The translations under genes were made by a program, and so were the position numbers. From Gaopeijia sp032250675 (lineage in GTDB: Bacteria; Gemmatimonadota; Gemmatimonadetes; Longimicrobiales; Gaopeijiaceae), in the NCBI GenBank assembly GCA_032250675.1, contig JAVVEY010000001.1, positions 1-64,000 of the forward strand: DNA of 64,000 bases, in the 5' to 3' direction. Position 1 is the first letter of the stretch; each line of letters begins with the position of its first letter. Below the pieces are notes generated by a model, which was not told the DNA's origin, made no database searches, and saw only the letters and a program-made list of their open reading frames with translations. Below are positions 25,524-34,272 of this stretch, piece by piece.

Positions 25524-27764
25524 ATGACGTACCCATCGATCCGGGTGCCCGTCGTCGCGGTCTTCGCGATTGTGGGGCTGATCCTCGGAACCCCCTCCGC
25601 CGTGCACGCGCAGACGGGCCGCATCGAGGGGCGCGTGCTCACGCGCACCGGCGATCCCGCGCCCGAAGTGCTCGTGCGTATCGTCAATCTCAACCGCAAC
25701 GTCGAGACGTCGGTCGACGGCACCTTCGCCTTCGAGGAGGTGCCGGCGGGCGTGCACCTCGTCCAGGTCCGGAGTGAGCGATTCGGTCAGAGGAGTGCGC
25801 GTGTGGAGGTGCCCTCGGGGGGTGTCGGACGCGTCACCCTCGAACTCCTTCCGCTCTTCCACCTCGACGCCGTCGTGGTCTCGGCGGGTCCCCTCGCGGC
25901 GCGGCAGGACGAGCTCTTCCAGTCCGCCACCACCCTCTCGGGCGACGAGTTGCGGAGCCGCGCGCAGCCCTCGCTCGGGGAGACGCTCTCCGGGAAGCCG
26001 GGGATCCGCTCCACCTACTTCGGACCGGGTGCCTCGCGCCCGGTGATCCGCGGCCTCGGTGGCGACCGCGTGCGTGTGCTCGAGTCGGGTCTCGGATCGG
26101 GAGACGCGTCGAGCACGTCGCCCGACCACGCCGTGGCGCTCGACCCGGCGTCGGCCGAGCGGATCGAGGTGGTACGCGGCCCCGCGACGCTCCTCTACGG
26201 CAGCTCCGCGATCGGAGGCGTCGTGAACGTCTTCGACGGCCGCATCCCGCGCGAGGCGCCGCCCGTCCCCCTCAGCGGGAGGGTGTCCGGGACGGGGGGG
26301 AGTGTCTCCGATGAACGGAATGTGACCGGGGACGCAAGCTTTCTCGTCGGTCCTCTCGTGGCGCGCGTCGCCGGTGGCTACCGGGACACCGAGGACTACA
26401 ACATCCCCGGGTTTGCCCGGCTCGGTGCCGATGCGGACGATCCGGACGCCGAGAAGGGCGTCCTCCAGAACTCCGCGCTCGAGACGCACAACCTCTCGGG
26501 GGGCCTCTCGTGGGTCGGTGCGCGGGGCCATCTCGGCGCGGCCGTCAGCGGTTTCGACTCCTTCTACGGCGTGCCCGGTGGAGTGGAGGAGGAGGACGTT
26601 TCGGTCGATCTCGAACAGCGACGCTTCGATCTGGACGGCGAGCTCCGCTTCGACGAGGGGTTCCTCGACCGGGTGCGCCTGAGGTTCGGGGTCGCCGACT
26701 ACGAGCATGTGGAGCTCGAAGGCACCGAGATCGGCACGGAGTTCTTCAACGATCAGTGGGAGGGACGGGTCGAGTTGCGGCACCGGTCGGTCGGTCCCTT
26801 CGAAGGCGCGCTCGGCTTCCAGATCCTCGACCGCGAGTTCACGGTGGTCGGAGAGGAGTCCTTCACTCCGCCCACCGACACCGAGCAGTTCGCGGTGTTT
26901 CTCTACGAGGAGGCGGGGGTGGGTCCGGTACGCCTGCAGCTCGGGTCGCGCGTCGAGACACAGGACACGAAGGATCTCGAGAACGGCACCACGGCCGACT
27001 TCACGGGCGTCTCCATCTCGACCGGGGTCAGCTTTGCGCCCTCCGACCCCGTCTCGATCGCTCTTTCGCTGAGCCGGTCGGTCAAGCTTCCGAGTCCGGA
27101 GGAGCTCTTCTCGGACGGGCCCCACCTGGCGACACGCAACTTCGAGATCGGAGATCCCGGCCTCGACAAGGAAGTCGGGTACAGCGCCGACCTGACGCTC
27201 CACCTGCACGAGGGCCCGGCGCGTCTCCAGCTCACGGGCTTCGTCACCGATTTCGACGACTTCATCTTCGCTGACTTCACGGGGAATGACCGGGATGGGC
27301 TGCAGGAGGTGATCTTCGCGCAGGACAACGCGCGGTTCATCGGCATCGAGGGAGAGACGTCGGTCGAGGTTTTCGAAGGCGGCGGTGATCACTTGGCGAT
27401 CGAGCTCGGCGGCGACTACGTACGCGCCACGCTCACCGACACCGACGAGGCGCTGCCACGCATTCCCTCCTGGAGCTTCGGCGGAGGTCCCGTCTGGGAG
27501 GGGAGCCACCTCACCGGACGGACGACCGTACGGCGCGTGGGCGCCCAGAACCGGGTGGGGCGCTTCGAGACCTCGACTCCGGGGTACACGATGATCAATG
27601 CGGAGGTCGGCTACCAGCTCCGCGTGGGTGGCCTGTCACACCAGTTCTCGCTCCAGGGGCGCAACCTCGCCGACAACGACGCGCGGGCGCATACCTCCTT
27701 CCTGAAGGAGTTCGTGCCGATGCCCGGGCGCGATGTCCGACTCGTCTACAGCGTCGGGTTCTGA
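25524..27764 (+). CDS. TonB-dependent receptor, ZnuD-like
   Basis: A 746-residue outer-membrane receptor. Signal peptide to about residue 27 (SAVHAQ); carboxypeptidase-regulatory-like domain about 30-110 (GRIEGRVLTRTGDPAPEVLV); plug about 125-240 with SRPVIRGLGGDRVRVLESG and VVRGPATLLYGSSAIGGVVN; 22-strand-type barrel to the terminal Phe in RLVYSVGF. The block PSPEELFSDGPHLATRNFE is typical of receptors related to zinc importer ZnuD, so a metal or metal chelate is a reasonable guess. A GC-rich hairpin follows the stop. Confidence 0.92.
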   Translation: MTYPSIRVPVVAVFAIVGLILGTPSAVHAQTGRIEGRVLTRTGDPAPEVLVRIVNLNRNVETSVDGTFAFEEVPAGVHLVQVRSERFGQRSARVEVPSGGVGRVTLELLPLFHLDAVVVSAGPLAARQDELFQSATTLSGDELRSRAQPSLGETLSGKPGIRSTYFGPGASRPVIRGLGGDRVRVLESGLGSGDASSTSPDHAVALDPASAERIEVVRGPATLLYGSSAIGGVVNVFDGRIPREAPPVPLSGRVSGTGGSVSDERNVTGDASFLVGPLVARVAGGYRDTEDYNIPGFARLGADADDPDAEKGVLQNSALETHNLSGGLSWVGARGHLGAAVSGFDSFYGVPGGVEEEDVSVDLEQRRFDLDGELRFDEGFLDRVRLRFGVADYEHVELEGTEIGTEFFNDQWEGRVELRHRSVGPFEGALGFQILDREFTVVGEESFTPPTDTEQFAVFLYEEAGVGPVRLQLGSRVETQDTKDLENGTTADFTGVSISTGVSFAPSDPVSIALSLSRSVKLPSPEELFSDGPHLATRNFEIGDPGLDKEVGYSADLTLHLHEGPARLQLTGFVTDFDDFIFADFTGNDRDGLQEVIFAQDNARFIGIEGETSVEVFEGGGDHLAIELGGDYVRATLTDTDEALPRIPSWSFGGGPVWEGSHLTGRTTVRRVGAQNRVGRFETSTPGYTMINAEVGYQLRVGGLSHQFSLQGRNLADNDARAHTSFLKEFVPMPGRDVRLVYSVGF

Positions 27765-27798
27765 GCGCGCTCGAAGGTCTGGAGTGACCTCACGGAAG

Positions 27799-27824
27799 GG
27801 GGCCCCGGTTTCGCCCGGGGCCCC
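27799..27824 (+). terminator. Terminator-like hairpin after the ZnuD-like receptor gene
   Basis: GGGGCCCCGG (27799-27808) pairs perfectly with CCGGGGCCCC (27815-27824) around a six-base loop, 34 bases after the receptor stop. There is no T run, so it may act as an RNA 3'-end stabiliser or Rho-assisted stop. Confidence 0.55.
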
Positions 27825-27902
27825 GATTCCGATATCGTTGGAACGATCGATCGGCGCCGTTCGGGTCGCCGACGTGCACTCCCATTCCATCGACGTCCCA
27901 CG

Positions 27903-29296
<1,394 letters not shown>

Positions 29297-29300
<4 letters not shown>

Positions 29301-30160
29301 CCCCCTCGGCTCGGGATGAACTCGGCGCGCACGTCTCCGTCCGGGGCGGTACCGACCGCGCACCCGGTCGCGCGGCCGAACTCGCGTCCGTCGTCCTGCA
29401 GATGTTCACGAAAGTCCCGAATCGCTGGGCGGACCCCACGATCTCGGATTCGCACGCGGAGTCGTTCGCCGAGGCTCGTCGTGAGCACGGGATCGACATC
29501 GTCGCCGCGCACGACTCGTACCTCATCAACCTCGCGTCACCTGACGAGACGCTCTGGAGGCGCTCGGTCGAATCCTTCACCTCGGAGTTGGCGCGCTGCC
29601 GTGCCTACGGAGTCGATCTCCTCGTCACGCACCCGGGCAACGCCACCGACCACGATCCGGATCGCGGGATCGAGTACAACGCCCGGGGTCTCGAGCTGGC
29701 GCTGGAGGCCGAGTCGGGTGAGACGTCCGTTCTCCTCGAGATCACCGCCGGTTCGGGCTCGAGTATCGGCGCGACCTTCGAGAATCTGGCGCGCATCATC
29801 GAGGGCGTGAGCGAGGATCATCGCGACCGGATCGGCGTCTGTTTCGACACCTGTCACGCGTGGGCGGCCGGGTACGATCTGGTGGAGGGGTGGGACGACC
29901 TCCTCGACGAGTTCGACGAGGTGATCGGGCTCGAGCGACTGCGCCTCTTCCACATGAACGATTCGCGCAACCCGCAGGGGTCGCGGAAGGATCGGCACGC
30001 CGGGATCGGAGAGGGCACACTCGGTCTCGAGCCCTTCCGACAGATCATGAATGACGCTCGGCTCCGGACGATCCCGAAGGTACTGGAAACGCCCAAGGGG
30101 AAGCAGGGCAACGATCTCGACCTCCGCAACCTCGCGACGCTGCGCGGACTCCGTGAGTAA
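29297..30160 (+). CDS. nfo: Endonuclease IV (AP endonuclease)
   Basis: A 287-residue TIM-barrel AP endonuclease. The three family blocks are visible: LLEITAGSGSSIG, GVCFDTCHAWAAGYD and HMNDSRNPQGSRKDRHAGIG, which supply the trinuclear zinc site. It cleaves the backbone 5' to abasic sites in base-excision repair. It overlaps fumC by four bases, so the two are co-translated. A promoter-like pair for the next RNA begins 15 bases after its stop. Confidence 0.96.
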
Positions 30161-30174
30161 GCGGAGATCCATCG

Positions 30175-30203
30175 TTGCATCGGCGGTACGCCTGCCCTAC
30201 CTT
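30175..30203 (+). promoter_or_regulatory. Candidate promoter of the structured RNA
   Basis: TTGCAT (30175-30180), a 17-base spacer and TACCTT (30198-30203) match the sigma-70 pattern. Transcription would start near 30210, which is exactly where the predicted RNA closing helix begins. Confidence 0.5.
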
Positions 30204-30209
30204 CCATGA

Positions 30210-30361
30210 GCGTGCCGGGGGCTTCGTTATTGAGCCAACACGCGAGAAGCCGGGACTGACTTCCGTCGTTGCCGCAACGCCTCTTCGAAGGACTGCGAAT
30301 GCGCCGGGGGGGTCACCAGAAAATACAGCCCGGGCTTCAATAATCCCCCCCTCGGTACGTA
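30210..30361 (+). ncRNA. Candidate structured non-coding RNA, possibly 6S-like
   Basis: The 5' end GCGTGCCG (30210-30217) pairs base for base, with wobbles, with CGGTACGT (30353-30360). The helix continues with GGGG (30218-30221) against CCCC (30348-30351) and TTATTGA (30227-30233) against TCAATAA (30337-30343), then GCC with GGC. The roughly 95-base interior can form further hairpins (GTTGCCGCAAC; CCTCTTCGAAGG). A promoter-like pair stands just upstream and an intrinsic terminator just downstream, and no open frame fits. A long closing helix around a large interior is the 6S RNA plan. A cis-acting leader of the pterin operon is the alternative. Confidence 0.5.
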
Positions 30362-30364
30362 TTC

Positions 30365-30398
30365 GGGGCCGGTGCCTTCGGGGCGTCGGCCCCCTTTT
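30365..30398 (+). terminator. Intrinsic terminator
   Basis: GGGGCCG (30365-30371) pairs with CGGCCCC (30387-30393), with a TTCG-capped inner part, and is followed by TTTT at 30395-30398. It closes the candidate RNA unit and lies 80 bases before the pterin synthase gene. Confidence 0.75.
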
Positions 30399-30477
30399 CA
30401 TTCCCGAAATCCCGAACGATCTGGTGATGCGCCGCAGCATCTCCGGGGAGAGGTCACCAGAGAGCCGGAGGAAGACC

Positions 30478-30909
30478 GTGGCGCGAGTGCGTGTGACGAG
30501 GCGACTCCACTTCAACGCAGCCCATCGACTGCATCGGCCCGAGTGGTCCGAGGCGCGCAACGCCGAGGTCTTCGGCCCGTGCGCGAACCCGAACTGGCAC
30601 GGACACAACTACGAACTCGACGTCACGGTTGCGGGGGAGATCGATCCGGAGACGGGGTATGTCATGGACCTGGGCGAACTCAAGAAGCTCGTGACCGAGC
30701 GCGTGATCGATGACGTCGACCACCGCAACCTGAACCTGGACGTTTCCTGGCTCGACGGGATCAACCCCACCACCGAGAACTTCGTCGTCGCGATCTGGGA
30801 TCGCATCGTCGGCGGGATGCCGGAGGGGGTCGACCTGGAGCGGATCGTGCTCATCGAGACCCCGAGGAACTTCGTCGAGTACACGGGCGACGCGCCCGAT
30901 CGGAGTTGA
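30478..30909 (+). CDS. 6-pyruvoyl-tetrahydropterin synthase, eukaryote-like type
   Basis: A 143-residue PTPS/QueD-fold protein. Zinc-binding histidines are in FNAAHRLH and WHGHNYELDV; the catalytic Cys is in FGPCANPNWHGHNY. The stretch from that Cys through GEIDPETGYVMDLGELKK and NPTTENFVVAIWDRI follows the mammalian PTPS sequence pattern more than E. coli QueD. PTPS turns dihydroneopterin triphosphate into 6-pyruvoyl-tetrahydropterin. GTG at 30478 is preceded by GGAGGA. GTP cyclohydrolase I follows immediately, which makes its substrate. Confidence 0.88.
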   Translation: MARVRVTRRLHFNAAHRLHRPEWSEARNAEVFGPCANPNWHGHNYELDVTVAGEIDPETGYVMDLGELKKLVTERVIDDVDHRNLNLDVSWLDGINPTTENFVVAIWDRIVGGMPEGVDLERIVLIETPRNFVEYTGDAPDRS

Positions 30910-30910
30910 G

Positions 30911-31495
30911 ATGAAGAAAGAGAAGTCGGGGCTGGACACCGTCCCATTCGAGGATCTCGTGGCCGAGATGATTCGCCGCCTCGGCGACGATCCGGAACGC
31001 GAGGGGATGGAGCGCACCCCCGAGCGGGTCCGTACCTCGATGGAGTTTCTCACCGCGGGCTACCACCTCAACCCGGTCGACGTCATCGGGGAGGCGCTCT
31101 TCGAGGAGCGCCACCGGAACATGATCCTCGTGAAGGACATCGAGATGTACTCGCTCTGTGAGCATCATCTCCTTCCCTTCTTCGGGAAGGTCCATATCGC
31201 CTACATCCCCGCCGGTCAGATCGTGGGTCTCTCCAAGACCGCGCGGATCGTCGAGACCTTCGCCCGCCGTTTCCAGGTGCAGGAGCGTCTCACCGAAGAG
31301 ATCGCCGAGGCGATCTGGGACGTCGTCAAGCCGCACGGCGTCGGTGTGGTGATCGAGGCCGCTCACCTCTGCATGATGATGCGCGGGGTCGAGAAGCAGA
31401 ACTCGTCGACGATCACTTCGTCGATGCGAGGCGCCTTCCTCGAGGATCCGGCCACACGCGAGGAGTTCCTCCACCTCGCGACGAGGCGCTCATGA
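30911..31495 (+). CDS. folE: GTP cyclohydrolase I
   Basis: A 194-residue type IA enzyme with zinc ligands in MYSLCEHHLLPFFG and HLCMMMRGVEKQ and the GQIVGLSKTARIV block. It converts GTP to 7,8-dihydroneopterin triphosphate, the entry point to folate, queuosine precursors and tetrahydrobiopterin. The ATG is one base after the PTPS stop and the end overlaps the SDR ATG, so all three are one operon. Confidence 0.97.
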   Translation: MKKEKSGLDTVPFEDLVAEMIRRLGDDPEREGMERTPERVRTSMEFLTAGYHLNPVDVIGEALFEERHRNMILVKDIEMYSLCEHHLLPFFGKVHIAYIPAGQIVGLSKTARIVETFARRFQVQERLTEEIAEAIWDVVKPHGVGVVIEAAHLCMMMRGVEKQNSSTITSSMRGAFLEDPATREEFLHLATRRS

Positions 31496-32208
31496 CGGGC
31501 GCGCCGCTGCGCGGTCGCACCGCGCTCGTGACGGGGGGATCGAAGGGGATCGGCTTCGCGACCGCCGAACGCCTCGCCGAGGCCGGCGCGGCGGTGCACG
31601 TGCTCGCGCGGGATCCCGCTCCGGCCGACGCGCTCTGTGCGGCGAGCGAGGGCACCGTCTGGGCGGTCGATCTCACCGACGACACCGAGGTATGGCACGC
31701 CGTGGACGCGCTCCAGGACCGGCTCGGTGGCGCGCCCGACATCGTCGTGAACTCGGCGGGCTCCTTCGAGCTGAGCCCGCTGGCCGACACGAGTGTCGAG
31801 GTGTTCGACCGACAGATCGCCGTGAACCTCCGCGGCACCTTCCTCCTCCTCCGTGCCCTCCTCCCCGCCTTCCTCGAGCGGGGATGCGGCGATCTCGTGC
31901 AGGTGGGGTCGGTCGCGGGACGGCGGGCCTTCGCCTCGAATGGGGCGTACTCGGCAGCCAAGTTCGGAGTGCGCGGGCTGCATGAGGTGCTCCTCGAGGA
32001 GTTGAGGGGCACCGGGGTCCGCGCGACCCTCCTCGAACCGGCGGCGACCGACACGCCGCTCTGGGACCCCCTCGCTCCCGATACCGATCCGGGACTCCCG
32101 GACCGGGCGGAGATGCTGCGCGCCGGGGATGTGGCCGAGGCGGTGCTCTTCGTCGTCACACGCCCCCCGCACGTGCGGATCCCGCTGCTCCAGATCGAAC
32201 GCGGGTGA
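31492..32208 (+). CDS. SDR oxidoreductase in the pterin cluster (sepiapterin reductase candidate)
   Basis: A 238-residue SDR: cofactor loop VTGGSKGIGFATAERL, VNSAGSFELS in place of NNAG, catalytic Ser in VGSVAGRRAF and YxxxK in AYSAAKFGVRG, then LLEPAATDTPLW. Its ATG overlaps the folE stop by four bases (ATGA). Sepiapterin reductases are SDRs, and a PTPS-GCHI-SDR operon is the minimal set for tetrahydrobiopterin. The sequence alone does not distinguish it from other SDRs, so this role is inference from position. Confidence 0.75.
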   Translation: MTGAPLRGRTALVTGGSKGIGFATAERLAEAGAAVHVLARDPAPADALCAASEGTVWAVDLTDDTEVWHAVDALQDRLGGAPDIVVNSAGSFELSPLADTSVEVFDRQIAVNLRGTFLLLRALLPAFLERGCGDLVQVGSVAGRRAFASNGAYSAAKFGVRGLHEVLLEELRGTGVRATLLEPAATDTPLWDPLAPDTDPGLPDRAEMLRAGDVAEAVLFVVTRPPHVRIPLLQIERG

Positions 32209-32212
32209 GCGG

Positions 32213-32653
32213 ATGTACACCGTCTCCGCCCGGGCCCACTACGACAGCGCGCACTACCTGGAGGGGTACGAGGGGAAGTGCTCGCGCGTGCACGGCCACC
32301 ACTATGTCGTCGAGGCCGCGATCACCGTGCGAGAGCTCGACCGCCACGGCTTCGCCTTCGACTTCGTCGACCTCAAGCGAGAGCTGCGCGGGCTCGCCGA
32401 CGAGCTCGACCACCACCTCCTCAACGACCTTCCGCAATTCGAGGGCAGATCGACCTCGGCCGAGGTTCAGGCGAAGTATTTCTTCGATCAGCTCCGGGCC
32501 CGCCTTCCGGCGCCACACGCCGAGGGGCTCGCGTGGGTGCGCATCTGGGAGACCCCCACCTCCTGGGCGCAATACGGACCGGTGCCGGGGTGGGCGCCGC
32601 CTCTCGGGGGGGGAGGTGCCGCTCCGGGAGAGGGATCGTGCACCTCCTCCTGA
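32213..32653 (+). CDS. QueD-like 6-carboxy-tetrahydropterin synthase homologue
   Basis: A 146-residue second PTPS-fold protein, of the bacterial QueD type: YDSAHYLEG and CSRVHGHHYVVEA carry the zinc histidines and the catalytic Cys, and DELDHHLLNDLP matches the QueD DHHxLN block. QueD makes 6-carboxy-tetrahydropterin for queuosine and other deazapurines. No queC, queE or queF lies nearby. The last 25 residues are Gly/Ala/Pro-rich. Its end overlaps the next gene by 16 bases. Confidence 0.88.
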   Translation: MYTVSARAHYDSAHYLEGYEGKCSRVHGHHYVVEAAITVRELDRHGFAFDFVDLKRELRGLADELDHHLLNDLPQFEGRSTSAEVQAKYFFDQLRARLPAPHAEGLAWVRIWETPTSWAQYGPVPGWAPPLGGGGAAPGEGSCTSS

Positions 32654-33327
32654 CCGACCGCCTCACCTGTCCGAGGTGCGGTCCCGCCTTCGGGTTGATC
32701 CTGCGCGCCGATGCCCTCGAGGACCGTCGCATCTCCGCGGGCGTGCTGGGGTGCCCGAACTGTCGTGAGGCCTACCCGATCGAGGGCGGGGTGGGGGATC
32801 TCCGGCCGCGGCCGCGTGATCCGCTCCCCGAGCGCGCGACGCGCGCATCGGTGGACGAGGGGGCGGGCGAGATCCTCCAGGCGCTCCTCGGACTCGGCGG
32901 CGACCTCACGCTCACGCCGGGGGTCGCCCAGGTCGTCCTCACCGAGGGTGTGGCGGAGGAGGCGCCGGCGCTCTCCGCGCGACTCGACGCCATCGAGGTG
33001 GTCGTGGTCGGCGCCCGGGGACGGCCGGGGGGTGGGGCGGGGTGGAGCACGATCGTCACGACCGGTGCACTTCCCTTTCGCGAGGCCGCACTGCGGGGCG
33101 TGGTGCTGCACGGATCCGAGGTGGACCAGTGGATCTCCGAAGCGGCCCGCGTGGTGGCCCCACGAAGCCGGATCGTCGTGCTCGCGCCGGGTGCGGGTGT
33201 GGGTGCGCGCCTCCGACGAGCCGGGCTGGAGCTCCGACTCGACGCCGAGGAAGCGGTCGTGGCGCAGCGAAATCCGGCGGCCCCGACGGCATTCCCCGGC
33301 GTTGCACCCCATTCCGGCGATCGGTAG
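32638..33327 (+). CDS. Protein with Trm112-like zinc ribbon and methyltransferase-like C-terminal domain
   Basis: A 229-residue protein. Residues 1-50 form a Trm112-type ribbon: DRLTCPRCG and LGCPNCREAYPIEGGVGDL give the four cysteines. Residues 75-215 look like a Rossmann-type sheet with FREAALRGVVLHGSEVD and SRIVVLAPGAG, recalling a class I methyltransferase, but no clear glycine-rich SAM motif is seen. Function unknown. The GTG at 32638 has GGGAGAGG upstream. Confidence 0.65.
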   Translation: MHLLLTDRLTCPRCGPAFGLILRADALEDRRISAGVLGCPNCREAYPIEGGVGDLRPRPRDPLPERATRASVDEGAGEILQALLGLGGDLTLTPGVAQVVLTEGVAEEAPALSARLDAIEVVVVGARGRPGGGAGWSTIVTTGALPFREAALRGVVLHGSEVDQWISEAARVVAPRSRIVVLAPGAGVGARLRRAGLELRLDAEEAVVAQRNPAAPTAFPGVAPHSGDR

Positions 33328-33378
33328 CTTCAGCCACGATCCGTTCGGGACCGAATCCCTCGCAGTACCGGAACCTCG

Positions 33379-33867
33379 ATGACGTGGCTGAACAAACTCT
33401 TCGGCTCCTCCCGCGATGAGGGCAGGGTCGACTACTATGAGGAAGGTCTGGCTCTCCTGAAGGCCGGGAAGTTTCACGAGGCACTGACCTCCTTCCGGCT
33501 CGCGCTCAAGGAGTCCCCCGGAGATCATGTGGTTCTGCAGCAGATCGCGATCTCCTACACCCGCATCGGGATGACCGAGGAAGCGGCCAAGACCTACCGC
33601 CACGTGCTGAAGAATCGCCCCGACGCGGCGGGCGCACACTACGGACTCGCCTTCCTCTACCTCCGCGCCGGACAGCACGAGGACGCGCTGCGCCACCTTC
33701 GAGCCTTCCTCGCGAACACCCCGGACACCGAGGTGGCGGCGGACCACGTGAATCACGCGCGCACGACGATGGCGCAGCTCACCGGAGAGGTCGAGGTCCC
33801 CGAACCCGACACCGGTGGATTCACCGAAGGGGGTTCCCCGGGCTTCGGAGGCACCGGTGGCCGATAA
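33379..33867 (+). CDS. TPR-repeat protein
   Basis: A 162-residue protein with about three tetratricopeptide repeats between residues 20 and 135 (YYEEGLALLKAGKFHEALTS; VVLQQIAISYTRIGMTEEAA; AHYGLAFLYLRAGQHEDALR), followed by a flexible Gly-rich tail. TPRs mediate protein contacts; the partner is unknown. No signal peptide. It overlaps the OsmC gene by 11 bases. Confidence 0.85.
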   Translation: MTWLNKLFGSSRDEGRVDYYEEGLALLKAGKFHEALTSFRLALKESPGDHVVLQQIAISYTRIGMTEEAAKTYRHVLKNRPDAAGAHYGLAFLYLRAGQHEDALRHLRAFLANTPDTEVAADHVNHARTTMAQLTGEVEVPEPDTGGFTEGGSPGFGGTGGR

Positions 33868-34267
33868 ATCCGCAACGCTCCGGTGGAGCGGCGAAGCGCT
33901 GAGCTTCGAGGCGCACGGATACGGGGGCCCGCCGATCACCCTCGACAGCGCCTCCGTCGAGGGGCCCTCCCCGATGGACGCCCTCCTCGTCAGCGTGGCG
34001 GGGTGCATGGCGATCGATGTTCTGATGATCCTCCGGAAGTCCCGGGTCCGGGTCGATGCGCTCGAGGTCGAGGTCGAGGGAGATCGCGCCGACGCGGAGC
34101 CTCGTCGATTCGTCGCGATCCGTCTCGTCTACCGCGTGAAGGGACCGGGAGAGGAGGATGAGGGTCGGCTCCAGCGAGCGATCGAGCTCTCTCGGGAGAA
34201 GTACTGCAGTGTGCTCCACTCGCTCCATCCGCAGATCGATCTCGATATCCGCGTGGAACGGGCCTGA
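33857..34267 (+). CDS. OsmC family protein
   Basis: A 136-residue OsmC-fold protein. Both redox cysteines are present: VSVAGCMAIDVLMI and EKYCSVLHSL. Such proteins are thiol peroxidases or hydrolases acting on organic hydroperoxides or related compounds. The GTG at 33857 lies within the 3' end of the TPR gene. The acyl-CoA synthetase gene follows after five bases, so a role near lipid metabolism is possible. Confidence 0.88.
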   Translation: MADKSATLRWSGEALSFEAHGYGGPPITLDSASVEGPSPMDALLVSVAGCMAIDVLMILRKSRVRVDALEVEVEGDRADAEPRRFVAIRLVYRVKGPGEEDEGRLQRAIELSREKYCSVLHSLHPQIDLDIRVERA

Positions 34268-34272
34268 GTCGT

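Noticed and set aside
30240..30340. Cobalamin or tetrahydrofolate riboswitch in the RNA candidate
   Set aside because: Some short pieces (GACTGAC, CCGCAACG) resemble cobalamin core fragments, but order and spacing are wrong, and I could not place a THF core.
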